Source: an uncultured Gammaproteobacteria bacterium
GTDB taxonomy: Bacteria; Pseudomonadota; Gammaproteobacteria; Ga0077536
NCBI GenBank assembly: GCA_903866355.1
Contig: CAIPNE010000580.1
Location: forward strand, 1-7,217
Direction: 5' to 3'
DNA length: 7,217 nt
Shown: positions 1 through 5,844 of the stretch, one piece after another
How the letters are laid out: each line of letters opens with the position of its first letter
Numbering within the stretch: position 1 is the first letter of the stretch
Notes under the pieces: model-generated
The model's input: only the letters and a program-made list of their open reading frames with translations
The model's database searches: none
Told to the model about the DNA's origin: nothing
Position numbers and translations under genes: made by a program

Positions 1-338
1 AGTGATAACGGCACGGCGGCGGCGGTCGTCATACCGGTGAGGAAACGCAGCGCGGCGAGGGTACGCAGGTCTGGCGCAAAGGCGCACGCCCCCACGCACA
101 GCGCCGCCCCAGCAAGCGTCAGCGCAATCACGCGCAGCTTGCCGTGGCGGTCACCTAGGGGACCGTACAGCAGCAAAAACAGGCCATAACCGGTGGCGAA
201 AGAAGTGATCACCATCCCCGCCTGCCCAACCGAAACCTGAAAATCCTGCGCTATCACCGGCAGCAGCGGATCGGTTACCCGCATCACTGCCACCACCACG
301 AAACCAGCGAGACTTAAGGCGGGGATGAGCTTAGACAT
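1..338 (-). CDS. MFS transporter, N-terminal part (cut by window edge)
   Basis: The minus-strand frame opens with ATG at 338-336 and stays open to the window edge, giving 112 residues (MSKLIPALSLAGF...). It reads as the first four membrane segments of a major facilitator superfamily permease of the inner membrane. TM1 is about residues 4-20 and is followed by DPLLP (23-27), a common MFS TM1-loop pattern. TM2 is about 42-58. The TM2-TM3 loop GPLGDRHGKLRV (59-70) matches the MFS signature motif A (GxLaDrxGrkxxl). TM3 is about 71-88 and TM4 starts near 94. MFS proteins usually have about 400 residues and 12 helices, so roughly three quarters lies outside the window. No good Shine-Dalgarno precedes the ATG, so the start is chosen from the TM1 position. 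The substrate cannot be told; an efflux role is only a guess. The gene is divergent from the SDR gene at 592. Confidence 0.88.
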   Translation of the reverse strand, partial: MSKLIPALSLAGFVVVAVMRVTDPLLPVIAQDFQVSVGQAGMVITSFATGYGLFLLLYGPLGDRHGKLRVIALTLAGAALCVGACAFAPDLRTLAALRFLTGMTTAAAVPLS

Positions 339-382
339 GGGTGGCGGGAGGCTGCGATGGGACGCCCGATAGTAGCGGGTCG

Positions 383-562
383 CACCGTGCCCGGCGAGAG
401 CTTTGTGGTAGCAACCCTAAGCTCGCCACCACCCGCCCATTGCACGGTGTGCGGCGGGCAGGATGACCGGCTAGAGTAAGCAGCGCCCGTCCACCACGGC
501 CGCCCGCGCTCGGGCGCACGTTGTTAACGGGTGACACTCGCCCCCGACGGGGCTTATTTTTT
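383..562 (+). promoter_or_regulatory. Candidate structured 5' leader of the SDR gene
   Basis: On the plus strand this interval holds several stems, some mutually exclusive. CACCGTGC (383-390) can pair with GCACGGTG (442-449), enclosing GGCGAG (393-398) with CTCGCC (422-427). An alternative is CCCGCC (432-437) with GGCGGG (453-458) around GCAC/GTGC (442-445/449-452). CGCCCG (501-506) pairs with CGGGCG (511-516), but the same right arm also fits GCGCCCG (483-489). Finally GGGTGA (529-534) can pair with TCGCCC (538-543) with one G-U pair, which would consume the 5' arm of the terminator hairpin at 540-553. Such alternation resembles a transcription-attenuation leader. It matches no riboswitch class I recognise, no leader peptide is visible, and GC-rich DNA makes chance stems common. 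A small RNA ending at 562 is an alternative. Confidence 0.3.
540..562 (+). terminator. Intrinsic terminator-like hairpin just upstream of the SDR gene
   Basis: GCCCC (540-544) pairs perfectly with GGGGC (549-553) across the loop CGAC, followed directly by TTATTTTTT (554-562). A G/C stem followed by a T-run is the classical Rho-independent form on the plus strand. It is oddly placed: no plus-strand gene precedes it in the window, and it sits 29 bp before the SDR start codon. It therefore looks like an attenuator in the SDR leader, or the end of a short unannotated RNA. The stem is only 5 bp, so strength is uncertain. Confidence 0.5.
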
Positions 563-577
563 CTCTCACCTCTGGCA

Positions 578-581
578 GGAG
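578..581 (+). promoter_or_regulatory. Ribosome binding site of the SDR gene
   Basis: GGAG within GCAGGAGTA lies 10 bp before the ATG at 592. It supports that start and lies after the terminator-like stem, so translation could proceed only if transcription reads through or starts beyond the hairpin. Confidence 0.6.
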
Positions 582-591
582 TACCCACGCG

Positions 592-1374
592 ATGACTGGA
601 CGACTACACGGCAAGACGGCCCTTATTACCGGTGCTTCGCGCGGCATTGGGCGCGCCATCGCTGAAGCCTTTGCCCGCGAGGGCGCCCACTTGGCGCTCA
701 ATGCCCGCGACCCAGACCGGCTGCACGAAGTGGCCACCCAGCTGGCTACGCAATATGGGATCCGCGCCACCGCACACGCCTGCGACATCACCGATCGGGC
801 CGCCGTACAGGCCATGGTCCAGCGCATCGAGGCCGACGGCGCTATCGATATTTTGGTGAACAACGCCGGCGTACATAAGGCGCGGCCGTTTCTGGAATAC
901 AGCTTCGAGGAATTCAGCCAAGTGCTGGAGACCAACGTTTATGGGGTGCTGCACGTCACCCAATTTGTGTTGCCGGGCATGATTGCCCGCCGTGCCGGCC
1001 GCGTGATCAATCTCGCCTCCACCGCCGGCAAAGGCGGCACGCGTAATCAAAGCGCCTATAACGCCTCCAAACATGCCGTCGTGGGGCTCACACGCTGCTT
1101 AGCCTTAGAGATGGCGGCGCATCAGGTGTTAGTGAATGCCATTTGCCCGTGGGTGGTAGACACCGACATGGCCACCAGCTTCATCAGCGAACATGCGGCG
1201 GTGCTGGGTATCGACGCGCAACAGGCCACGGCTAACTTTGTAGCGAACGTGCCGCTCAAGCGTTTTATTCGGCCAGAAGAAGTGGCCGCGGTGGCCGTGT
1301 TCTTAGGCTCGGATGAATCCAGTTATGTGAACGGTCAAAGCTGGGCGGTAGACGGTGGCTACACGATGATTTAA
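592..1374 (+). CDS. Classical SDR-family NAD(P)-dependent oxidoreductase
   Basis: A 260-aa cytoplasmic short-chain dehydrogenase/reductase, the usual length for the classical subfamily. The Rossmann cofactor loop is TGASRGIG (13-20), the adenine-contacting Asp is D65 (CDIT), NNAG is at 90-93, and the catalytic set is N115, S143, Y156 and K160 (YNASK 156-160). R39 after the second strand (NARD) favours NADP(H) over NAD(H). The C-terminal VNGQSWAVDGGY pattern (246-257) is typical. The stretch from S143 to ALE (INLASTAGKGG...ASKHAVVGLT) resembles the ActIII ketoreductase and hydroxyacyl/cyclic-alcohol dehydrogenase branches, but the substrate cannot be assigned. An oddity is CPWVVDTDM (185-193), where most members have PG rather than PW. 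The start is fixed by the GGAG ribosome site and the normal N-terminus (LHGKTALITG). No T-rich terminator follows the stop. The gene is divergent from the MFS gene. Confidence 0.93.
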   Translation: MTGRLHGKTALITGASRGIGRAIAEAFAREGAHLALNARDPDRLHEVATQLATQYGIRATAHACDITDRAAVQAMVQRIEADGAIDILVNNAGVHKARPFLEYSFEEFSQVLETNVYGVLHVTQFVLPGMIARRAGRVINLASTAGKGGTRNQSAYNASKHAVVGLTRCLALEMAAHQVLVNAICPWVVDTDMATSFISEHAAVLGIDAQQATANFVANVPLKRFIRPEEVAAVAVFLGSDESSYVNGQSWAVDGGYTMI

Positions 1375-1476
1375 CAGCACCGCCGCGACGGTCAGCTAGG
1401 GACGGGCGTGGGTTTGGGTGCTGACAGTCGTCCCCCAAATGCGCGTGACGCCAAAACGTGCGCGCCTACCGACCTA

Positions 1477-1492
1477 GGTGTCGGCCGACACC
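1477..1492. repeat. 16-bp perfect palindrome
   Basis: GGTGTCGGCCGACACC is identical on both strands. It lies 103 bp after the SDR stop codon and has no T-run, so it is not an obvious intrinsic terminator. A protein-binding site, or a hairpin stabilising the 3' end of the mRNA, are both possible. Confidence 0.5.
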
Positions 1493-1512
1493 ACCGAATG
1501 CGGCAACACCCT

Positions 1513-1534
1513 GGGCGAACACATAGGTTCGCCC
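1513..1534. repeat. 8-bp stem inverted repeat
   Basis: GGGCGAAC (1513-1520) and GTTCGCCC (1527-1534) pair perfectly around the 6-nt loop ACATAG. No T-run follows on either strand. The GTTCG segment recalls a tRNA T-arm, but the rest of a cloverleaf is absent. Confidence 0.5.
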
Positions 1535-1557
1535 TTACACCTGACGTCAACCATGCG

Positions 1558-1594
1558 GCGCTTGCCTGACAACAGACATACAAGCGCTTGCCTG
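1558..1594. repeat. 11-bp direct repeat pair
   Basis: GCGCTTGCCTG occurs at 1558-1568 and again at 1584-1594, 26 bp start to start. The second copy is part of the 10-bp palindrome CAAGCGCTTG (1581-1590). There is no third copy, so it is not a tandem array. Confidence 0.5.
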
Positions 1595-1624
1595 CGACCG
1601 CCACAACACTAAAAAAACCCCGCC

Positions 1625-1659
1625 CGCAGTTGCGCCAAAGCTGCGTGCTCAACGCACGC
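1625..1659. repeat. Two overlapping hairpins beside an A7/T7 run
   Basis: CGCAGTT (1625-1631) pairs with AGCTGCG (1639-1645) with one G-U pair, while GCGTGC (1643-1648) pairs with GCACGC (1654-1659) around TCAAC. Read on the minus strand, the hairpins precede GGCGGGG and then TTTTTTT (1617-1611). This might be an imperfect end point for minus-strand transcripts, but the stem does not abut the T-run. Confidence 0.3.
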
Positions 1660-1875
1660 TAGCCACTTTCATTGAACGCTTAACCCGGCCTTATGGGTGA
1701 CGCATAACCTTGCTGGTGAGGAGGCTTGCGGAGAGGGCGGGTCTGGCGCCCCAGCCCAAATTTTGGCTTTAGTTGGGGTTCGCAGCGGCCCGCCGCACAC
1801 AGGAGGTGCGGAACAAAAACACACCGTTGTGGGCGCCACCGCCGCAGACGCAGGCCAGCCCCTTAATGAACCCTA

Positions 1876-1896
1876 CCCGCTAACACGGCTAGCGGG
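1876..1896. repeat. 7-bp stem inverted repeat
   Basis: CCCGCTA (1876-1882) pairs with TAGCGGG (1890-1896) around a 7-nt loop. It lies 106 bp downstream of the stop codon of the 1204-aa gene and could form in its 3' untranslated RNA. No T-run follows on the minus strand. Confidence 0.4.
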
Positions 1897-1968
1897 CACA
1901 GCACGCTAAGAGCATGCGAAAACTCGACTGACTCGCCACGCGGGGCGGACCCACACGCGGCGCGCTGG

Positions 1969-1984
1969 GCGGGTGTGCACCCGC
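1969..1984 (-). repeat. Hairpin just after the 1204-aa gene
   Basis: GCGGGTG (1969-1975) and CACCCGC (1978-1984) form a very GC-rich inverted repeat that begins 17 bp past the stop codon of the minus-strand gene. The position suits a 3'-end stabilising or pausing hairpin. A T-run is lacking, so it is not a canonical intrinsic terminator; Rho-dependent ending is possible. Confidence 0.4.
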
Positions 1985-2001
1985 ACCAGCAGCGTTGACG
2001 C

Positions 2002-5000
2002 TTAGTCTGCCAGCAGGCGATCCAGCCATAAGTTAGACAGCTTTTCCTGCACAGTATTTTGGCGCAGGCGCGCACGCAGGTGGTCAAAGTCCACCCAATC
2101 CAGCGGCTGATCCTGATTAAAGCAGGAATAGACAAAGCTCTCTTCGCCGGTGACGGGATCCACCTGCCGACACATGCATTGGGCGCAAACGCCTTTCATC
2201 ATGCATTGCATGGGCGAGTTGATGGAGCCGATGGCTTGGTGGCCTGGTTTTAAATACGGCGCCAACACCCCGCTGCGGGCGCGCTTCACGGCGTTCATCA
2301 TGCCGTCTGAGCCGATGACGATGAGTTCATCGGCGTCTGCCAGTGGGATCGATACCTCACCCAGTTGACCGCTGGCATAGGCCACGATGGTGTCTAGAAT
2401 ATTGCCGACAAAACTGCGGTCCTGCGGGCGATTGGCAGTTATGCCCACCACGCCGGGGCCCGGATCCACTGCCCAAATCACCACGTCTGCCGCAGCTTCG
2501 ATATCGCTGACCTTAAACAAATCGCTAGCTTTCTTGTAGCCGGCAAAATACACCACCCGATTACCGGCCGCCCGCAAGGCCTTCCCAATGGAGAACAACA
2601 CCGCGTTGCCCAGACCACCGCCAATCATGGCCACCGTGGTATCGCGGGGAATGTGAGTGGGTGCACCGGTTACGCCCATCACCACCAATTGCTCGCCGGG
2701 CGTAAAGCGCATGAGTAAGCGTGAGGAGGTGCCCATTTCTAAGGCGATCAGAGAAATCAGGCCTTTTTCTTCGTCTACCCACGCGCCCGTTAACGCCAAG
2801 CCTTCGGTGGCGAGCTTGGTGTCGCCCAGCACCATGGCGTTGGATTCAAAGTTTTGCACGCGATAGAACTGGCCTGGCTCAAAGCGCCGGGCCGCAAATG
2901 GCGCGTGTGCGATCACTTCGACAATGGTGGGCGTCAGACGGTTAACGGCCACTACGCGCGCAATGAGAACATCGTCCAAGGAGCCAAAAAAGCGGTGCAT
3001 AGCGCCATCGCGCAGGGGTTGATCGGCCTGCGTCAGCAGCGCGCGTTCGGCCGCAAATAGCCCCACGATGTAGGGATAGCCGTCCTTTGCGCTCGCCATG
3101 GCTTTCACCACATTGCCGGCATAAACTGGGTGGTTGTCGCCATAAAACGTGACATAGCGACCGTCGTGCTCGTAGGAGGTAAAGGGCGCCGGTTCCGCAA
3201 GCTTAGGCCCACCCTCCCCCGTGCCGGCTCGCAGATCGGGTGCATGGCTGGCACCGCTGGGCTCGTGGTGAGCAAAAAATTTACCATCCAACTTGAAGGT
3301 GCCGGGATTTTCCGACTGGTAAATAGTGTTCGGCGAGGTGCCGGCGGCGACAAACAAACCCCGTAGCGCCACTTCAACCCGTGCCTTGGTGCCGTCTTCT
3401 TGCAGACGCTCAAAAACGACCGCGCGAAGCGCGCCAAATTCGTCGGTGCGGGTTTCTAGCGGGTTCATATTGGGCGCCAGCTGGATGCCTTCGGTGAGGG
3501 CTTCGTTAATTTCCTCGTGGTTCTGGCGATAGGCTGGCGAATCGGCGATGGTCTTGCGGTAGAACATGGTCACCCCGCCCCAACCGTTCACCAGCGGGGC
3601 AAAGTCCGGTGCTTCACCGGCTGCAGCGGCGCGCTCGCGCTCGGCGCGCACGGCTAGGCCGTGACCCAAGAATTCGTCGAGGATGCCCGCTTCTTCTTTA
3701 TCAAAGCGCGCACGCACGACGTCTACGCCCTGGGCCGCTACCAGCAGCTCGTAGCGCTTGAGGGCTTTTTCGACTTGGCGCGGGTAATAAGCCATCAATT
3801 CTGTGGTGGTATCGATGGCGGTAAGCCCCCCACCAATAACGCCGCAGGGCAGACGCACTTGCAAATTGGCCAGGGAATCGTCTTTCGCCGCCCCGGTAAG
3901 CTGCAGGCCCATGAGGAAGTCGGAGGCTTTACGCACACCCCGTACCAAATTGCCCTTAAGGCCAATGATGGAAGGTTTGCCCGCACCAGTGGCTAAAGCC
4001 ACGTGGTCAAAGCCTAAGTCCCAAGCGTCGTCGAGGGTCATGGTGCCGCCAAAGCGCACGCCGCCGTAGACCCGCAAGGATTGCCGTCGTAACAGCGTGA
4101 GATAGATCACTTTTAGGAAGTTTTTATCCCAACGCACCGTGATGCCATATTCCGCCACACCGCCAAACCCGCTCACCGTGCGGCGGTCGAGTTCTTCGTA
4201 GAGTTCGCTGAACTGACTCACCGGGCGGGGTGCCACGCTGGGCGTGCCGGTTAGAACGCTGGGCAGCGGCTCAAGCTTGAGGGCGTCGATCCCGACCACC
4301 GCAAAGCCTTCATTCAGCAGATAGTGGGTCAGCGTGTAGCCGGCCGGACCCATGCCCACTACCAGCACCTTGCGCCCGTTATGCGGCAAAGCGTAAGGAC
4401 GCTGCACGTTGAGGGGGTTCCAGCGGGTGAGCAGGCCGTAAATTTCAAAGCCATAGGGCAGTTCGAGGACGTCGGTTAGGACGTGGGTTTCGATCTGCGG
4501 AATGTTAACCGGCTCGGTCTTTTGGTAGATGCAGCCCTTCATGCAATCGTTGCAAATACGATGACCGGTGCCCGGGCACATGGGGTTGTCGATAACCACC
4601 AACGCCAGCGCGCCGATGTTGTCGCCTTGGCGCTTGAGCACATGCATTTCGGAGATTTTCTCGCCCAGCGGGCAGCCGGCGGCGGTGACCCCTAGCGCGT
4701 TAATCTTGAAACTATTGTCCTTCTTGTTGCGCATGCCCTTGGAGCAGGAATCGGCGTCCCGGTCGTGGCAGTAAATGCAGTGGTCTACTTCGTAGAGCAC
4801 CGCGCGCTGGCCGTAGCGTTGGTCCGTCAGCTTAAAACCATCGCGACGGCGCTGATGCGCAGGCGGCGCCATCCAGGTCGAAAAACCTTCGCGCGGATGC
4901 GTCACGTGGTGCACGAGATTCTGGAAGTCGGTCTTTGCCGGTTCTTTAAAAATCACCCACGCGTGGGCCGCCGCGTAGCGTGCGGGATCCGCCATGATGA

Positions 5001-5616
5001 GTGCAGACCACTCGGCGAACGTTTGATTAGCCACCACCAAACAAGCGGCGTCATCGCGGCCATCGGCGGCCAGCACGGCCAAAAACTCCGCCGTGGCAGG
5101 CACCAAGCCCGCGGCCATCAGACCGGCGCGCGCGACTTCGTATTCTTCGTCGCGGGCAGGCTGTGCGGTACTGGCAGCCACTCGTAGCTGGGCTACTAGC
5201 TGGGTAAGCGCGTTGAAGTCGCGGGTGTTTAAATCCACCCCCTTAAAGCGCTTGGCGAGGGTCGCAACGAAGTCATTGCGGAACCGCATGACGACGTCGT
5301 CTTCGTCGCGGATCTGGGCGCGCTGGGTGGCCCAAGCGCCTTCAATTTTGAACAGCCGAGCCAAAAAACCGCCCACGTGGGGGGCGGTATCGGTGAGAAT
5401 TTCAGAGATGGCTTCGGGCGTCATACCCACACCACCATTACCGCAATAGTCCAGATAGCGGGCGCTGACGCTGGCATCGCTGGCGGCGAGCTGGGCGCAG
5501 AAATCGCCATAGAGTTTGGCGAGCGCCGCGGGGTCGTAAAGGTCGGCGTAGGTGTATCCGTCGAGGCCTAGGGTGAGAGTTGGCTCAGTGGGCAGGTCGT
5601 GCTGAATATCAGTCAT
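2002..5616 (-). CDS. Giant fused FeS-flavoprotein: GltD/NfnB-like plus PyrK/NfnA-like NAD(P)H oxidoreductase
   Basis: A 1204-aa soluble protein with no signal peptide or membrane segments. Residues 1-275 form a region I do not recognise. Residues 276-370 carry eight cysteines in the GltD/DPYD N-terminal iron-sulfur pattern: C280-x2-C283-x7-C291, C315 (GCPLGEKI), C347, C355, C358 and C362, enough for two [4Fe-4S] clusters. Next come an FAD Rossmann motif GMGPAGYTLTHYL (421-433), a NAD(P) motif GGGLTAID (595-602), GLFVAAGTSPN (753-763) and a final flavin-contact segment YGDNHPVYAGN (825-835). Residues 885-1130 resemble a ferredoxin-NADP reductase fold: FEPGQFYRVQNF (912-923) for flavin and IGGGLGNAVL (998-1007) for nucleotide. 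C1138-x5-C1144-x2-C1147-x17-C1165 is a PyrK-type [2Fe-2S] motif. In NfnAB and SudAB these two halves are separate subunits of electron-bifurcating transhydrogenase or sulfide dehydrogenase; here they are joined B then A. Start: CGGAG four bases before ATG. The architecture is clear; the reaction is inferred. Confidence 0.88.
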   Translation of the reverse strand: MTDIQHDLPTEPTLTLGLDGYTYADLYDPAALAKLYGDFCAQLAASDASVSARYLDYCGNGGVGMTPEAISEILTDTAPHVGGFLARLFKIEGAWATQRAQIRDEDDVVMRFRNDFVATLAKRFKGVDLNTRDFNALTQLVAQLRVAASTAQPARDEEYEVARAGLMAAGLVPATAEFLAVLAADGRDDAACLVVANQTFAEWSALIMADPARYAAAHAWVIFKEPAKTDFQNLVHHVTHPREGFSTWMAPPAHQRRRDGFKLTDQRYGQRAVLYEVDHCIYCHDRDADSCSKGMRNKKDNSFKINALGVTAAGCPLGEKISEMHVLKRQGDNIGALALVVIDNPMCPGTGHRICNDCMKGCIYQKTEPVNIPQIETHVLTDVLELPYGFEIYGLLTRWNPLNVQRPYALPHNGRKVLVVGMGPAGYTLTHYLLNEGFAVVGIDALKLEPLPSVLTGTPSVAPRPVSQFSELYEELDRRTVSGFGGVAEYGITVRWDKNFLKVIYLTLLRRQSLRVYGGVRFGGTMTLDDAWDLGFDHVALATGAGKPSIIGLKGNLVRGVRKASDFLMGLQLTGAAKDDSLANLQVRLPCGVIGGGLTAIDTTTELMAYYPRQVEKALKRYELLVAAQGVDVVRARFDKEEAGILDEFLGHGLAVRAERERAAAAGEAPDFAPLVNGWGGVTMFYRKTIADSPAYRQNHEEINEALTEGIQLAPNMNPLETRTDEFGALRAVVFERLQEDGTKARVEVALRGLFVAAGTSPNTIYQSENPGTFKLDGKFFAHHEPSGASHAPDLRAGTGEGGPKLAEPAPFTSYEHDGRYVTFYGDNHPVYAGNVVKAMASAKDGYPYIVGLFAAERALLTQADQPLRDGAMHRFFGSLDDVLIARVVAVNRLTPTIVEVIAHAPFAARRFEPGQFYRVQNFESNAMVLGDTKLATEGLALTGAWVDEEKGLISLIALEMGTSSRLLMRFTPGEQLVVMGVTGAPTHIPRDTTVAMIGGGLGNAVLFSIGKALRAAGNRVVYFAGYKKASDLFKVSDIEAAADVVIWAVDPGPGVVGITANRPQDRSFVGNILDTIVAYASGQLGEVSIPLADADELIVIGSDGMMNAVKRARSGVLAPYLKPGHQAIGSINSPMQCMMKGVCAQCMCRQVDPVTGEESFVYSCFNQDQPLDWVDFDHLRARLRQNTVQEKLSNLWLDRLLAD

Positions 5617-5639
5617 GCGGCTCCGGGCGCGGGTGACGC

Positions 5640-5645
5640 GCTATA
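5640..5645 (-). promoter_or_regulatory. Candidate -10 element of the 1204-aa gene
   Basis: On the minus strand TATAGC (5645 to 5640) matches TATAAT at four of six bases and sits 23 bp before the ATG, which would give a very short leader. The region 16-20 bp upstream, where a -35 would lie, falls inside the palindrome at 5651-5670 and has no good -35 sequence. This is the arrangement expected of a repressed or activator-dependent promoter, but the call is weak. Confidence 0.25.
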
Positions 5646-5650
5646 GCTAG

Positions 5651-5670
5651 TCCATACGGTAACGTATGGA
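5651..5670. promoter_or_regulatory. TetR-type operator palindrome
   Basis: TCCATACGGTAACGTATGGA is a 20-bp palindrome with 8-bp perfect outer arms (TCCATACG/CGTATGGA) and a single mismatched pair in the centre. An AT/GC-mixed palindrome with ATACG...CGTAT arms is typical of TetR-family operators. It sits 35 bp before the large minus-strand gene and 174 bp before the LLM gene, in their shared divergent control region, so it most directly controls the large gene and might control both. No regulator gene is in the window. The family call is from the look of the site, not from a match to a known motif. Confidence 0.55.
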
Positions 5671-5701
5671 ATTGTAATGGGCAGGGCGGCCACCTGCAAT
5701 C

Positions 5702-5720
5702 TATGCGGCTGCGCCGCATA
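5702..5720. repeat. Perfect 8-bp stem hairpin in the divergent control region
   Basis: TATGCGGC (5702-5709) and GCCGCATA (5713-5720) pair perfectly around TGC. A smaller stem, CGGGT/ACCCG (5736-5740/5746-5750), follows. They could be a second regulator site, a REP-like element, or hairpins in a long LLM leader. There is no T-run, so not an intrinsic terminator. Confidence 0.45.
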
Positions 5721-5761
5721 TTGCCCGGCGCGACGCGGGTTCGCTACCCGTAAATGGAAGT

Positions 5762-5823
5762 CGCCGCCCCCGGGCGGCGGGCGTTGACAGCGAGCTGTGC
5801 GCCCCGCAAAGTTCCTGCTTTGC
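5762..5823 (+). repeat. Cluster of three hairpins ahead of the LLM gene
   Basis: Three adjoining stems occupy 62 bp: CGCCGCCC/GGGCGGCG (5762-5769/5772-5779), GGGCG..ACAGC/GCTGT.CGCCC (5779-5783, 5787-5791/5794-5798, 5800-5804), and GCAAAG/CTTTGC (5806-5811/5818-5823). The last ends 6 bp before the AAAGG ribosome site, so it does not mask it. They may shape the LLM mRNA leader or be binding sites. Confidence 0.35.
5784..5812 (+). promoter_or_regulatory. Candidate sigma-70 promoter of the LLM gene
   Basis: A perfect -35 hexamer TTGACA (5784-5789) is followed after 17 bp by CAAAGT (5807-5812), which matches the -10 consensus at only three of six positions. Transcription would start near 5819, leaving a leader of about 26 bases before the ATG at 5845. 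The -35 is good, the -10 poor. Confidence 0.25.
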
Positions 5824-5844
5824 ACCCTCAAAGGCACCTCAAAC

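Larger units (their letters stand above)
1375..2001. other. Long noncoding stretch between convergent genes
   Basis: About 627 bp separates the 3' ends of the SDR gene (plus) and the 1204-aa gene (minus). I see no credible protein gene: the short open frames on both strands have odd composition, lack good start signals and match nothing known to me. No tRNA, rRNA or known RNA class is evident. The stretch is rich in inverted repeats (1477-1492, 1513-1534, 1625-1659, 1691-1707, 1876-1896, 1969-1984) and has one 11-bp direct repeat (1558-1568, 1584-1594). A run of seven A (1611-1617) preceding CCCCGCC would read GGGGTTTTTTT on the minus strand, but no matching upstream CCCC arm makes a clean terminator. 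The length is unusual for a gap between convergent genes and it might hold a small RNA or a decayed gene. Confidence 0.6.

Noticed and set aside
604..1074. 156-codon open frame on the minus strand inside the SDR gene
   Set aside because: It is antisense to a protein with all SDR motifs intact; its translation looks like a GC-rich shadow and matches no family I know. The 154-codon minus frame at 471-935 is rejected for the same reason.
1513..1534. tRNA T-arm-like GGTTCGCCC
   Set aside because: No acceptor, D or anticodon arms at the needed spacing; it is simply one half of a perfect inverted repeat.
1392..1652. 86-codon minus-strand frame in the gap after the SDR gene
   Set aside because: Rich in Cys, Arg and Trp in the way of random GC-rich translation, with no family resemblance or start signal.
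1691..1707. TTATG...CATAA inverted repeat as a regulator site
   Set aside because: Only 5-bp arms around 7 bp, not near a promoter, and the kind of repeat expected by chance.
1801..1831. Strong Shine-Dalgarno-like AGGAGGTG at 1801-1808
   Set aside because: The nearest start codons (TTG 1827, GTG 1829) are about 18-20 bp away and open only very short, unremarkable frames; probably chance.
1697..1909. 70-codon plus-strand frame starting with GTG in the noncoding gap
   Set aside because: Low-complexity composition, no ribosome site before the GTG, and no recognisable motif.
4765..5187. 140-codon plus-strand frame opposite the large redox gene
   Set aside because: It is antisense to a continuous 1204-residue frame with conserved motifs; other plus frames across 2059-5571 are rejected for the same reason.
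5797..5844. GTG start extending the LLM protein by 16 residues
   Set aside because: The extra residues match no family N-terminus and overlap leader hairpins; ATG at 5845 has a ribosome site and begins at the first strand of the barrel.
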